A stretch of 64,000 nt of DNA from JBNKFV01 sp050290265 (GTDB lineage: Bacteria; Pseudomonadota; Gammaproteobacteria; Pseudomonadales; Cellvibrionaceae). Position 1 is the first letter of the stretch, and each line of letters opens with the position of its first letter. Location of the stretch: assembly GCA_050290265.1 (NCBI GenBank), contig JBNKHI010000012.1, positions 1 to 64,000 of the forward strand. The letters run 5' to 3'. Under the pieces are notes generated by a model. That model searched no databases, had not been told where the DNA came from, and was given only the letters and a program-made list of their open reading frames with translations. Shown here one piece after another: positions 17,503 through 26,481 of this stretch. The position numbers and the translations under genes were made by a program.

Positions 17503-18552
17503 CTAATGAACCACCTGCTTTTCCGCATTAGGTTTTGATTGATAATTATCGACACGCCCTAAAATTTGATAGCGCGCAACAGCTTTTTTATGCTCTTCAA
17601 ATGTCGAAGAAAAATGATGGCTACCATCTCCCTTTGCCACAAAATACAAATAATCATTATCTTCCGGCTGCAAGGCAGCACGAATAGCATCTCGCCCCGG
17701 CAAAGCAATAGGTGTGGGCGGCAAACCCTTAATGAGATAGGTGTTGTAGGGATTGGAATCCTTTAGATGGCTGCGTTTGATGTTTCCCTGGTAACGGTCA
17801 CCTAATCCGTAAATAACAGTTGGATCTGTTTGTAACCGCATCCCTTTCTGTAAGCGTTTCACAAATACGCCGGCAATGGTCGCTCTTTCGCTGGCAACAC
17901 CAGTTTCTTTTTCCACAATCGACGCCATAATAAGCGCTTCGTAAGGCGTGTTATACGGCAAACCAACTATCCGCTGCTCCCATTCTTCCGCCAATACCTC
18001 CTGCATTTTTTTGTAGGCACGCTGCAAAATATCGACGTCTGAATTACCGGCAACATAACGATAGGTATCCGGGAAAAACCACCCTTCTAAATTATTTTCA
18101 TCAACGCCTAACAATTGGATTTGTTCTTGTTCAGACTTACCCACTAACTTAGGTTGTAATTTATTGGCGGTATGCAATACAGACAACATCTCTTTATACG
18201 AGAAGCCCTCCGGAATTGTTACGCTGTATTCAATAACTCTTCCCGTTGTAAGGCGAGGCAACAGCTCCATTGTGGGCAGTGCTTCTGGCAATAAATATTC
18301 GCCGGCTTTAATTTTTGTTTGCCCCGTTAGGCGCGCATAAACCACGAATAATTTTGGCCACTTTAAGCCTAAATTCTGCTCCAGCTGTCTCGCTACATGA
18401 CTGAGCGATTCACCTTGGTCAACGACTAAAACAAAACCTTCTTCAGGTATAGGTAGCGGCTTCTTTAAATATTCAACTATGCCGCCAGCGACCAGCACGG
18501 CCGTCAGCCAGAGAGCAATAACGCTAAATATTAAAACTTTTTTGATATTCAT
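17503..18552 (-). CDS. mltG: Endolytic murein transglycosylase MltG
   Basis: The 349-residue membrane-anchored protein has one N-terminal transmembrane helix (residues ~7-28), a LysM-like region and the YceG catalytic domain with the essential glutamate in ALIMASIVEKETG near residue 218. MltG cleaves nascent glycan strands and may set their length in the periplasm. It overlaps pabC by 4 nt (ATGA) and stops 2 bp before tmk, so pabC-mltG-tmk are probably co-translated. Confidence 0.96.
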   Translation of the reverse strand: MNIKKVLIFSVIALWLTAVLVAGGIVEYLKKPLPIPEEGFVLVVDQGESLSHVARQLEQNLGLKWPKLFVVYARLTGQTKIKAGEYLLPEALPTMELLPRLTTGRVIEYSVTIPEGFSYKEMLSVLHTANKLQPKLVGKSEQEQIQLLGVDENNLEGWFFPDTYRYVAGNSDVDILQRAYKKMQEVLAEEWEQRIVGLPYNTPYEALIMASIVEKETGVASERATIAGVFVKRLQKGMRLQTDPTVIYGLGDRYQGNIKRSHLKDSNPYNTYLIKGLPPTPIALPGRDAIRAALQPEDNDYLYFVAKGDGSHHFSSTFEEHKKAVARYQILGRVDNYQSKPNAEKQVVH

Positions 18553-19433
18553 AAATCGTTACGGTTTTTTCGTGATGATAAAAAGTCGGACACATAACCA
18601 GATAAATACTGTTGTATCACAGAGGCTATTGGCCAAGATTGCCAGTTATTGCCAGCAAAAGTCCGAACGACACGAACTCCCCTAATACTATTCGTACAAA
18701 AAACTTCATCTGCTTCTTTTACATCCTGTAGTGAAACATTCTCCACAGACAGTGAGCAACGGGAAGCATTAAATATCTGGGGAAAATTCTCAATAATAAA
18801 TCGTCTCGCAACACCGTTAACCCCTGCCGCTGATAGCGCTGGCGTTTTTATTTGCGAATTTTTGACGACAAATAAATTAGCCGCAGTTGTCTCTATGACC
18901 CAACCCTGGGCATCAAGTAAAACGCCATCATCAACGGGCGCATTGTCCAGTTCAGCTCGGGCAATGATATTTTCTAATCGATTAAGGTGTTTAATGCCGG
19001 CCAATAAAGGTTGGGATGATAATCGCAGTTGGCACAAGCCAAGACAAACCTCGGAGGGCTCTTCCTTGTCGATATCGGGAACCAGTTCATGATACGTAAT
19101 ACAAATAGTCGGTTTGACGGTACTGGGAGGCGCATACCCCCTCCCTCCTTCGCCCCGCGAGACCACAATTTTGATAACTCCGTGCGTTATTTCTGTAGGC
19201 AACTGTTGAACAAACCCACCGACATGCGCTGCAACCAGAGAAGATTCAACTGGAATAGCTAAACGAGAACAGCCTTCGAGAAGTCGTTCGTGGTGCCAAG
19301 CCCAAAGAGGTAATTTACGGTCAATTAACGCAATGGTTTCAAATAAGCCATCGCCATAGTTAAACCCTCGATCTGCCGGTGAAAGCCGTTCACTGGCAGA
19401 TCCGTTAACCATAGGAGCAACGATGTTTTTCAT
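18549..19433 (-). CDS. pabC: Aminodeoxychorismate lyase (PLP fold type IV)
   Basis: The 294-residue enzyme forms 4-aminobenzoate and pyruvate in folate synthesis. Fold-type IV signs are GDGLFET at residue ~28, the PLP lysine in GIKHLNRLENIIARAE near 145, and ETTAANLFVVK near 180. It is somewhat longer than E. coli PabC (269). It is placed between fabF and mltG, the usual order. Confidence 0.93.
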   Translation of the reverse strand: MKNIVAPMVNGSASERLSPADRGFNYGDGLFETIALIDRKLPLWAWHHERLLEGCSRLAIPVESSLVAAHVGGFVQQLPTEITHGVIKIVVSRGEGGRGYAPPSTVKPTICITYHELVPDIDKEEPSEVCLGLCQLRLSSQPLLAGIKHLNRLENIIARAELDNAPVDDGVLLDAQGWVIETTAANLFVVKNSQIKTPALSAAGVNGVARRFIIENFPQIFNASRCSLSVENVSLQDVKEADEVFCTNSIRGVRVVRTFAGNNWQSWPIASVIQQYLSGYVSDFLSSRKNRNDL

Positions 19434-19490
19434 GCGTTTTCCTTCACGAATTAAAAGAGAAAGGCGCTCCCACTCTTAAATCAATCGCGA

Positions 19491-20732
19491 TCAAATACGC
19501 TTAAAGACAATTGAGCCATTAGTACCGCCAAAACCAAACGAGTTCGACAGCGCTACATCAACCTTCAATTCCTGCGCCGTATGAGGCACTAGGTTTATAC
19601 CGGCACAAGATTCTTCAGGGTTATCCAAATTGATGGTTGGAGGTGCAACTTGGTCACGTATCGCCAGTACGCTGAAAACGGCCTCAACGGCCCCGGCTGC
19701 GCCCAACAAGTGTCCAATCATAGACTTCGTTGAACTTACGGCAACTGAGCCAGCCGCACTGCCAAGAACACTTTGGACGGCCTGGCATTCGGCAATATCC
19801 CCAGCGGGAGTAGATGTACCATGCGCATTAATATAGCTCACCTCCTCAGGATTAACGCCCGCATCACGCAAAGCATTTTCCATTGATTGAGCCGCACCCG
19901 CGCCGTTTGGTGGTGGCGAGGTCATATGATAGGCATCACCGCTCATACCAAAGCCTATGAGCTCGGCATACATCTTAGCGCCACGGGCTTTAGCATGCTC
20001 GTATTCCTCAAGAACCAATACACCTGCGCCATCCCCAAGCACGAAACCATCGCGGTCCACATCCCAAGGACGACTCGCCGCCTGAGGATTGTCATTGCGC
20101 GTGGACAAAGCCCTCGCCGCCGCAAAGCCACCTAAACCCACCGGGGTGGTTGCCATCTCTGCACCACCTGCAAGCATGACGTCAGCATCACCATACATAA
20201 TTGAACGGGCAGCAAGGCCAATACTGTGAGTACCGGTGGTACAAGCCGTTGTCACAGCCAAATTAGGTCCTTTTAAGCCGTACTTGATAGATAGGTTACC
20301 TGCGATCATATTGATGATTGCACCAGGCACAAAGAAAGGTGAGATTCGGCGTGGCCCTTTGTGTTCGATGGTTAAGGCCCCGTCTTCTATTGAGCCGATT
20401 CCCCCAATACCTGAACCAATAATTGCGCCCATACGATGGGCATTGGCATCATTCACTTCCAGCCCGGAATCTTGCATCGCTTGAATACCTGCAACCATCC
20501 CATACTGGATGAACGGATCCATTTTTCGGGCTTCTTTCAGCGGTAAATATTGCTCAACATTTAGATTTTTAACTGAAGCACTGAAGCGTGTAGAGAAAGC
20601 AGAAGCATCAAAAGAAGAAATATCTGTTACGCCACTTTTACCGGCCAAAATGCCAGACCAAGTTTCATCGACAGTATTGCCCAATGGACTAACCATTCCA
20701 AGACCAGTTACTACAACACGTTTACGAGACAC
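19491..20732 (-). CDS. fabF: Beta-ketoacyl-ACP synthase II
   Basis: The 413-residue enzyme matches E. coli FabF in length. It elongates acyl-ACP with malonyl-ACP. The catalytic Cys lies in VTTACTTGTH, and the His residues in NAHGTSTPAGD and STKSMIGHLLGAAG. The glycine-rich GGAEM and SNSFGFGGTNGS patterns confirm the family. The true start is a GTG at 20732 with GGAGG 7 nt upstream; the longer open frame lacks a good ribosome site. An intrinsic terminator separates it from acpP. Confidence 0.97.
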   Translation of the reverse strand: MSRKRVVVTGLGMVSPLGNTVDETWSGILAGKSGVTDISSFDASAFSTRFSASVKNLNVEQYLPLKEARKMDPFIQYGMVAGIQAMQDSGLEVNDANAHRMGAIIGSGIGGIGSIEDGALTIEHKGPRRISPFFVPGAIINMIAGNLSIKYGLKGPNLAVTTACTTGTHSIGLAARSIMYGDADVMLAGGAEMATTPVGLGGFAAARALSTRNDNPQAASRPWDVDRDGFVLGDGAGVLVLEEYEHAKARGAKMYAELIGFGMSGDAYHMTSPPPNGAGAAQSMENALRDAGVNPEEVSYINAHGTSTPAGDIAECQAVQSVLGSAAGSVAVSSTKSMIGHLLGAAGAVEAVFSVLAIRDQVAPPTINLDNPEESCAGINLVPHTAQELKVDVALSNSFGFGGTNGSIVFKRI

Positions 20733-20872
20733 TTTTTCCTCCAGCTCTCTAAAAGGCCACATCCAACTGATGCAGCACGGGACAATAAATTGATCGCAGC
20801 CCCAAAATATCAACAATTCGTCAAGAATTCAGTTTTTACACTATAACCATATACCACTTGGTCTATAGATAG

Positions 20873-20911
20873 AAAAAAAGCCGTACTATTTTGCATAGAT
20901 ACGGCTTTTTT
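20873..20911. terminator. Bidirectional intrinsic terminator between acpP and fabF
   Basis: On the minus strand a GCCGTA/TACGGC stem, extended by CTAT/ATAG around a short loop with one bulge, is flanked by an A-run on one side and a T-run on the other. It could stop transcripts from either direction. It lies 36 bp past the acpP stop and would reduce read-through into fabF. Confidence 0.8.
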
Positions 20912-20946
20912 GAACAATCGGTGTTCTACGAAAACGTTAGCGCTAT

Positions 20947-21183
20947 TTACGCCAAGTTTGCGTTAATGTAGTCGATAGCCAATTGTACAGTGGTAATTTT
21001 TTCAGCTTCTTCATCTGGAATTTCAGTTTCGAACTCTTCTTCCAAAGCCATTACAAGCTCTACAGTATCCAAAGAATCTGCACCCAAGTCTTCAACGAAA
21101 GACGCTTCGTTTTTAACTTCTTCTTCTTTAACACCTAGTTGCTCAGCAACAATTTTTTTTACGCGTTCTTCGATGCTGCTCAT
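20947..21183 (-). CDS. acpP: Acyl carrier protein
   Basis: The 78-residue acidic protein carries growing acyl chains on a 4'-phosphopantetheine arm attached to the Ser of the DSL motif (GADSLDTVELV, near residue 37). Length and sequence match AcpP closely. ATG 21183 was chosen, with AGGAG about 12 nt upstream; the four-codon extension has no counterpart in the family. It has its own promoter (21281-21309). Confidence 0.98.
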   Translation of the reverse strand: MSSIEERVKKIVAEQLGVKEEEVKNEASFVEDLGADSLDTVELVMALEEEFETEIPDEEAEKITTVQLAIDYINANLA

Positions 21184-21280
21184 AATATTTTCCAACTCCT
21201 AGTCACTTGAAATTCGGGTTGCCGTGTCTGAATACTGTAACACTGGCATTGTTTATACCACTACGGCAAACAAGGGCCGC

Positions 21281-21309
21281 ATTTTACATCGATTTTGCAA
21301 CGGTTGTAA
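21281..21309 (-). promoter_or_regulatory. Candidate sigma-70 promoter of acpP
   Basis: On the minus strand TTACAA (21304-21309) and TAAAAT (21281-21286) are spaced by exactly 17 nt, in the 180-bp gap between fabG and acpP. The predicted start gives a leader of about 90 nt. Together with the terminator after acpP this suggests a separate abundant acpP transcript. Confidence 0.6.
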
Positions 21310-21363
21310 CGCCTCTAAGGCAAATTATTCAAAAAACCTTAAAACCCGTTATATTTCAACCGG

Positions 21364-22107
21364 TTAACTCATATACATACCGCCATTTACATGAATGGTT
21401 TCGCCGGTTATGTAGCCCGCGGCATCACTGGCCAGAAAATTTACCAGGCTAGCTATTTCTTCAGGCTGTCCCAAACGCGCCAACGGAATATTCGCCAGCA
21501 TCAAATTCTTCTGGTCATCGGTCAAGATTTTAGTCATATCAGTGTCAATAAAACCCGGCGCAACAGTGTTCACAGTGATATTGCGGGAGCCGACTTCTTT
21601 GGCAAGAGAACGCGCAAAACCCGCCACACCAGCCTTAGTCGCTGCATAATTAGATTGGCCCGCATTACCCATAGATCCAACAACCGAACTGATATTGATA
21701 ATCCTACCCCATCGAGCCTTCATCATCCCTCGCAGGCAGGCTTTAGAAAGACGATAAATAGCACTCAGGTTAGTATTGATAACATCAAACCACTCATCTT
21801 CGCTCATGCGCATCAATAAATTATCTTTTGTGATGCCAGCATTGTTAACTAGAATTTGTGGAGCACCGTAAGTTTCTGCAACCTTGGCAAGTAATGCGGC
21901 TACAGAATCGCCATCAGTCACATTCAAAAGCGCTCCCATTCCTTTAATACCCTTTTCCGCAAAACGAGCGGAAATCTTTTCAGCGCCAGCCTCGGAGGTA
22001 GCAGTACCAATGACGATAGCACCTTGTGCACCAAGCTGATCGGCAATAGCGGCGCCAATGCCGCGACTAGCGCCTGTGACCAAGGCAATCTTATCTTGTA
22101 GACTCAT
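21364..22107 (-). CDS. fabG: 3-oxoacyl-ACP reductase
   Basis: The 247-residue short-chain dehydrogenase reduces 3-oxoacyl-ACP with NADPH. It has TGASRGIG near residue 12, NNAG near 90, the catalytic Ser in ISSVVGSMG and YAATK near 155. The C-terminus ends in the FabG pattern YITGETIHVNGGMYMS. Part of the fabD-fabG-acpP-fabF series. Confidence 0.98.
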   Translation of the reverse strand: MSLQDKIALVTGASRGIGAAIADQLGAQGAIVIGTATSEAGAEKISARFAEKGIKGMGALLNVTDGDSVAALLAKVAETYGAPQILVNNAGITKDNLLMRMSEDEWFDVINTNLSAIYRLSKACLRGMMKARWGRIINISSVVGSMGNAGQSNYAATKAGVAGFARSLAKEVGSRNITVNTVAPGFIDTDMTKILTDDQKNLMLANIPLARLGQPEEIASLVNFLASDAAGYITGETIHVNGGMYMS

Positions 22108-22161
22108 TGTAAATTCCCAATAAACTAAATTAACTAAACAAAAATATAAAACGACAACGGC

Positions 22162-23106
22162 TTAAGCTTGGCTTTCCAATGCTGACGACAGATCATCAGG
22201 CGTTTCAGTAGCGAAAGCTGTCAACGATTTATCAATACGCTTAACCAAACCCGCCAGCACCTTTCCAGGTCCGACTTCTATCAACGTTGTAACACCATTT
22301 TTTTGCATGGTCTCAACACAATCAACCCACAGAACAGGACTATAAATTTGCTCAATCATCAGCGCTTTTATCTTTTGTGGGTCAGACTCCGTGCCGGCAT
22401 CCACATTGTGAACAACTGGAATCTGGGGAGCATTAAAAACAGTCTCTTCGATCAACAGTGCAAGCTTTTCAGCTGCAGGTTTCATTAATGGCGTATGGAA
22501 TGGCGCACTTACTGGTAGAGGCAATGCACGCTTTGCACCGCGCTCCTTACAGCCTGCAATGGCCCGATCAATTGCAGCCGCGTGGCCCGCTATAACCACT
22601 TGACCAGGAGAATTGAAATTAACGGCTACAGCAACTTCGTCAGTGTTTGAAGCATCAGCACAAGCAAGCTTGATCGATTCATCATCCAAGCCTATTACCG
22701 CAGCCATTGCACCAACACCAGAAGGCACAGCTTCCTGCATAAATTTACCGCGCTGCTGAACTAACCTAACAGCATCTTCCAAAGCAACCACTCCTGCAGC
22801 AACCAGCGCAGACCACTCTCCCAGGCTATGACCCGCTAACATTGCCGGTGTTGCACCACCTTGCGCAATCCAGATCCGCCAAATAGCGATACTTGCGGTC
22901 AGCATAAGAGGCTGGGTTACTTCGGTTTGATTGATAGCGGCTTGCTCACCGTTTTGAACCAAGTCCCATAAGTCATAACCCAAAACAGCAGAGGCCTGGG
23001 TAAAGGTATCCTGAACTTCGTTAAAGCTTTCTGCCAAGTCTGCAAGCATTCCAATTTTCTGGGAGCCCTGACCAGGGAAAACTATTGCTAAACCTGTTTT
23101 CGTCAT
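22162..23106 (-). CDS. fabD: Malonyl-CoA:ACP transacylase
   Basis: The 314-residue enzyme transfers malonyl groups to ACP. The nucleophile elbow GHSLGEW lies near residue 92, with an N-terminal PGQGSQ oxyanion loop and the catalytic His in SAPFHTPLM near 200. ATG 23106 has GGA 6 nt upstream; the preceding TTG and ATG (23121, 23112) are less likely starts. No fabH is found between plsX and fabD, as in Pseudomonas and unlike E. coli. Confidence 0.97.
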   Translation of the reverse strand: MTKTGLAIVFPGQGSQKIGMLADLAESFNEVQDTFTQASAVLGYDLWDLVQNGEQAAINQTEVTQPLMLTASIAIWRIWIAQGGATPAMLAGHSLGEWSALVAAGVVALEDAVRLVQQRGKFMQEAVPSGVGAMAAVIGLDDESIKLACADASNTDEVAVAVNFNSPGQVVIAGHAAAIDRAIAGCKERGAKRALPLPVSAPFHTPLMKPAAEKLALLIEETVFNAPQIPVVHNVDAGTESDPQKIKALMIEQIYSPVLWVDCVETMQKNGVTTLIEVGPGKVLAGLVKRIDKSLTAFATETPDDLSSALESQA

Positions 23107-23210
23107 ATTCATTCCTATCAATTTTTATTAGCACTATCTGACAATCAGTTATGTTTACCAGTATAGGCATACACAAAAGCTGTCCATTTACGCTACTGAT
23201 ATTACTGTAA

Positions 23211-24224
23211 TCAACTTACGCTGTAGTTTTTTAACCGCTGCTCTATTCGCTCGGGCACTTGATGCTTTATCTGGTAGTAACACGCTGCAATAGCGGCCTT
23301 GTAAGCAAAAACATCTGCACTACCATGACTTTTAATCACAACTTTTGGCAACCCAAGTAAAGACGCACCATTTAGCCGAGCCGGATTGTAACGGGAGAGC
23401 CACTGTTTTAACGTTGCCTTCGCAACAAGCCCTCGCAGCCTCGACACAAGACTCTGCGAAAATTCCTCTCGCAGCCCCTCTGTAACAAAGCGCGCCGTAC
23501 CTTCGGCAGTTTTCAACGCAATATTGCCGGCGAAACCATCACACACCACAACATCCAAACTGTGGTTAAACAACTGGTCTCCCTCTATAAAACCACAATA
23601 ATTAAGCAGCGCACTATCTGTGGCAGACTGTAGCAAGTCGGCAGTTTCAAGCACGAGCCGATTACCTTTGATCGCTTCAGAGCCAATATTTAACAATCCA
23701 ATTCCCGGACGGCTCTTCCCAGATACGACCTCTGCCAAAGCACTAGCCATTACGGCAAACTGGAACAATTGCTGCGCAGTACAATCAACATTCGCCCCAA
23801 GATCCAGCATAAAGTAAGACCGCTCACCCGCAGGCATTGCCGCGCAAATAGCAGGTCGATCAATGCCATCAAAGATACCGAGCTGTGACTTACCCAGTCC
23901 CATCAGTGCACCCGCATTCGCTGCACTTACGCACCCCTCAACTTCACCATCAGCCACCAACCCAATACTCAAACCCAATGAGGTATCACGTTTTCGGCGC
24001 AACGCTTCTGAAGGTCGGGTATCTGGCAACAAAATACTATTTGCATACTGCACACGCAGACGCTCATGGCGATCGCTAAGACTTTGGTTTAATTCGCGTG
24101 TAGTGCCGATAAGAACGAGGGATAGATCGGGGAATTGTTTTAAGCTTTGAAGTGCAGCAGGAATAACAACACGGGGACCGAAGTCCCCGCTCATAGCATC
24201 AATAGCTATCGATATTTGTTGCAA
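23211..24224 (-). CDS. plsX: Phosphate acyltransferase PlsX
   Basis: The 337-residue enzyme makes acyl-phosphate from acyl-ACP for phospholipid synthesis. Family motifs include AIDAMSGDFGPRVVIPAA at the N-terminus, SAANAGALMGLGK near residue 100, LDLGANVDCT near 140 and CDGFAGNIALK near 230. The most likely start is a TTG (24224), since no closer ATG precedes the conserved region; its ribosome site is weak. It lies 14 bp after rpmF, so translational coupling within the yceD-rpmF-plsX message is likely. Confidence 0.96.
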   Translation of the reverse strand: MQQISIAIDAMSGDFGPRVVIPAALQSLKQFPDLSLVLIGTTRELNQSLSDRHERLRVQYANSILLPDTRPSEALRRKRDTSLGLSIGLVADGEVEGCVSAANAGALMGLGKSQLGIFDGIDRPAICAAMPAGERSYFMLDLGANVDCTAQQLFQFAVMASALAEVVSGKSRPGIGLLNIGSEAIKGNRLVLETADLLQSATDSALLNYCGFIEGDQLFNHSLDVVVCDGFAGNIALKTAEGTARFVTEGLREEFSQSLVSRLRGLVAKATLKQWLSRYNPARLNGASLLGLPKVVIKSHGSADVFAYKAAIAACYYQIKHQVPERIEQRLKNYSVS

Positions 24225-24238
24225 TGGTCTGGAAAAAA

Positions 24239-24421
24239 TTAATCGTCGCGACCAGTATCTACCACTTTACGCCCGCGGTAGAAACCATCGGCAGTAACAT
24301 GGTGACGGTGATGCTTCTCACCACTTGTTGGATCAACTGACAAAGTTGGTCCTGTCAAAGCATCGTGTGAACGACGCATGCCACGACGTGAACGGGTTTT
24401 ACGGTTTTGTTGGACGGCCAT
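24239..24421 (-). CDS. rpmF: 50S ribosomal protein L32
   Basis: The 60-residue basic protein begins MAVQQNRKTRSRRGMRRSHD, the standard L32 N-terminus. It lacks the C-terminal zinc-binding cysteines of some L32 proteins. It lies between yceD and plsX, the conserved position. Confidence 0.98.
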   Translation of the reverse strand: MAVQQNRKTRSRRGMRRSHDALTGPTLSVDPTSGEKHHRHHVTADGFYRGRKVVDTGRDD

Positions 24422-24465
24422 GTTGTGCTCCTACCTAGCAATTTAACTGGAACCGGGGCGCCTCA

Positions 24466-24999
24466 TTATTTCGGCGAGCCCTTAAGTTGCTCCAGCACAT
24501 TAAACGGGTTTTCCTTTGGCTCCGGCTTAGCCGGCTCACCGCAGGAGTATAAGGCTTTATCGATGCAATCATGCGTGTGATACGCAACCATCGGCAAAGC
24601 CAGTAATAATTCTTCTTCTACAACTTGGTAGATATCTGTACTACCATCTTCCGGCAAGATCAAAGGATCCAGACTTGCGGGAAGTTGTTTTGCTTTTTCC
24701 TCATCCCAGACAACGCCAAGGTTTAACGTACAGTCCAGCTCAAGAGAGACGGGTTCAAGGCAGCGCTGGCACGGCACTTGTGCAACACAAGAAACTCGCC
24801 CACCTATTACTTTGTGCCGTTGCTCATCGACGTAAAAATCAAGCTCAACATTTACATCTGGGGCGTCCAGCACCTGGTTTTCTGCAAACCGCTCTAACTC
24901 TGACGCATGTATTGACCCTTCCACTTGAATGCCCTGCTGAGCAAATTTTCGCGGATCAATAAAGCGTGGCAATGGCCTATCAGATGAGGTCTCTAACAT
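24466..24999 (-). CDS. yceD: YceD family 23S rRNA accumulation protein
   Basis: The 177-residue DUF177/YceD protein has the N-terminal PRFIDPRKFA and the metal-site-like pairs PCQRC (~residue 76) and two later cysteines (HDC, YSC). YceD is implicated in 23S rRNA accumulation in bacteria and plants. The start ATG lies only about 9 nt after the -10 box of a near-consensus promoter, so its message may be leaderless. First gene of yceD-rpmF-plsX. Confidence 0.94.
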   Translation of the reverse strand: MLETSSDRPLPRFIDPRKFAQQGIQVEGSIHASELERFAENQVLDAPDVNVELDFYVDEQRHKVIGGRVSCVAQVPCQRCLEPVSLELDCTLNLGVVWDEEKAKQLPASLDPLILPEDGSTDIYQVVEEELLLALPMVAYHTHDCIDKALYSCGEPAKPEPKENPFNVLEQLKGSPK

Positions 25000-25008
25000 A
25001 AGCGCGCA

Positions 25009-25037
25009 ATTCTATGTATCCGGCATAGCGCTGTCAA
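25009..25037 (-). promoter_or_regulatory. Near-consensus sigma-70 promoter abutting the yceD start
   Basis: On the minus strand a perfect -35 TTGACA (25032-25037) and -10 TAGAAT (25009-25014) are separated by 17 nt. Only 9 nt lie between the -10 and the yceD ATG, so transcription would begin at or within a few bases of the AUG. The G/C-only stretch after the -10 is the kind of discriminator seen at stringently controlled ribosomal promoters. Confidence 0.72.
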
Positions 25038-25194
25038 AGAAAAAATACCCAAAAAACATGCAATTGCATCAATATCTAGTAGTTTTATGGCAAAAAACAC
25101 CTGCCAGACCCCAAGACAATGAAAATTGGCTGTTATTATTACCCCTGCCGGGTGAAAGCCCAACCAAATAACATTAAACAGGTAAACCTTGTAA

Positions 25195-25809
25195 ATGACA
25201 CAGTTAGTACTTGCGTCCAGCTCTAAATACCGCCAACGCCTGCTTTCCCAGATGGGGTTCGCCAACGTAAGCTGCATGGCACCGGACATTGATGAAACGC
25301 CGGCATGCAACGAAAGCCCTGAGACACTGTGCTTTCGACTGGCACAAAGCAAAGCACGCAAAGTTGCCAAACACTGTAGTCCGTCGACGGGAAGCTTCGT
25401 TATCGGAGCCGATCAGGTGGCCGTTATCGACGGCGAGGACGGCATACTTGGCAAGCCGCTAAACTACAAGAACGCACTAAACCAATTACAGCGTTGCAGC
25501 GGCAAAACGGTGAATTTCTACACAGGGCTATGCCTGATCAATACCGCCACAAAATCCGAGCAGTGCCTCGTTGAAACATTTAAAGTAGTCTTTCGAGACT
25601 TATCAGACAAGCATTTACACAACTACCTGATGCGTGAGCAACCTTATGATTGCGCCGGAAGCTTTAAATGCGAAGGTCTTGGTATAACCCTATTTACTGC
25701 AATGCAGGGTGAGGACCCAAACGCACTGATAGGCTTGCCGCTTATCAAGCTAACCAATATGCTCATCAATGAAGGAGTGCACCCTTTGGACCAACCTAGG
25801 CCAGACTAG
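25195..25809 (+). CDS. Maf family nucleotide pyrophosphatase (YceF type)
   Basis: The 204-residue protein begins with LVLASSSKYRQRLL, the Maf N-terminal loop, and has GADQVAV near residue 72, GKPLNYKNALNQL near 86 and YDCAGSFKCEGLGI near 150. These match the YceF branch, which hydrolyses m7GTP in E. coli; the other branch uses dTTP/UTP. It is divergent from yceD and overlaps the following HAD gene by 14 nt at the 3' end. Confidence 0.93.
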   Translation: MTQLVLASSSKYRQRLLSQMGFANVSCMAPDIDETPACNESPETLCFRLAQSKARKVAKHCSPSTGSFVIGADQVAVIDGEDGILGKPLNYKNALNQLQRCSGKTVNFYTGLCLINTATKSEQCLVETFKVVFRDLSDKHLHNYLMREQPYDCAGSFKCEGLGITLFTAMQGEDPNALIGLPLIKLTNMLINEGVHPLDQPRPD

Positions 25810-26443
25810 TGGATTCCCAATGGAGAATTTCACTAAAACAATCGACGCAAGCCTCTAATTCATATTGATGTAGTCGTTCAGCCGCGTGCGCACCATAACT
25901 GACACCAATGCGCCGGACATCTGCCTGTCTCGCCATATCCATATCAAACTCAGTATCGCCAATCATCACCGCTTGGTCCGGAGACACCTGGAGCTCTTCC
26001 AGCAACTGAAACAGCATTAATGGGCTTGGCTTGGATGCTGTTTCATCAGCACATCGAGTAGAGTGAAATAAGTCACCCATCTCCAATGAGTGTAAAACCC
26101 GGTCCAATCCGCGACGACTTTTGCCTGTTGCAACAGCCAGCAAATGCCCACGATCGCGCAAGGCACAAAGCGTTTCGCGAACATGAGGAAATAACCCAGC
26201 GGGAATGTGATCAGCTAGCAGATAATGTCTTGAATAGGCGTCACACAAGGACTGCCGGACTTCAGCGCTAAGCCCCGGGTACAGCACCCCGGCCGCATTC
26301 ATCAGACTCAGACCAATAATATCCTTCACGACATCACCAGAAAGGGGCTCTAAGGCTAGCTCCGCAGCTGCATTTTGCATACAACTGACAATCTTAGTTG
26401 TCGAATCACTGACCGTTCCATCCCAGTCAAATATAAATAACAC
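25796..26443 (-). CDS. HAD-IA family phosphatase
   Basis: The 215-residue hydrolase has FDWDGTVSDS (motif I, nucleophile Asp) at residues ~5-14, ATGKSRRG (motif II), K in SKPSP (motif III) and GDTEFDMDMA (motif IV). It resembles phosphoglycolate-phosphatase-like HADs placed beside rluC in Pseudomonas; substrate unknown. The start is a GTG with AGGA just upstream. The 3' end overlaps maf convergently by 14 nt. Confidence 0.92.
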   Translation of the reverse strand: MLFIFDWDGTVSDSTTKIVSCMQNAAAELALEPLSGDVVKDIIGLSLMNAAGVLYPGLSAEVRQSLCDAYSRHYLLADHIPAGLFPHVRETLCALRDRGHLLAVATGKSRRGLDRVLHSLEMGDLFHSTRCADETASKPSPLMLFQLLEELQVSPDQAVMIGDTEFDMDMARQADVRRIGVSYGAHAAERLHQYELEACVDCFSEILHWESTSLA

Positions 26444-26481
26444 ACATCCTCCGATACGGCTAAAGCCGAATCAACGACACA

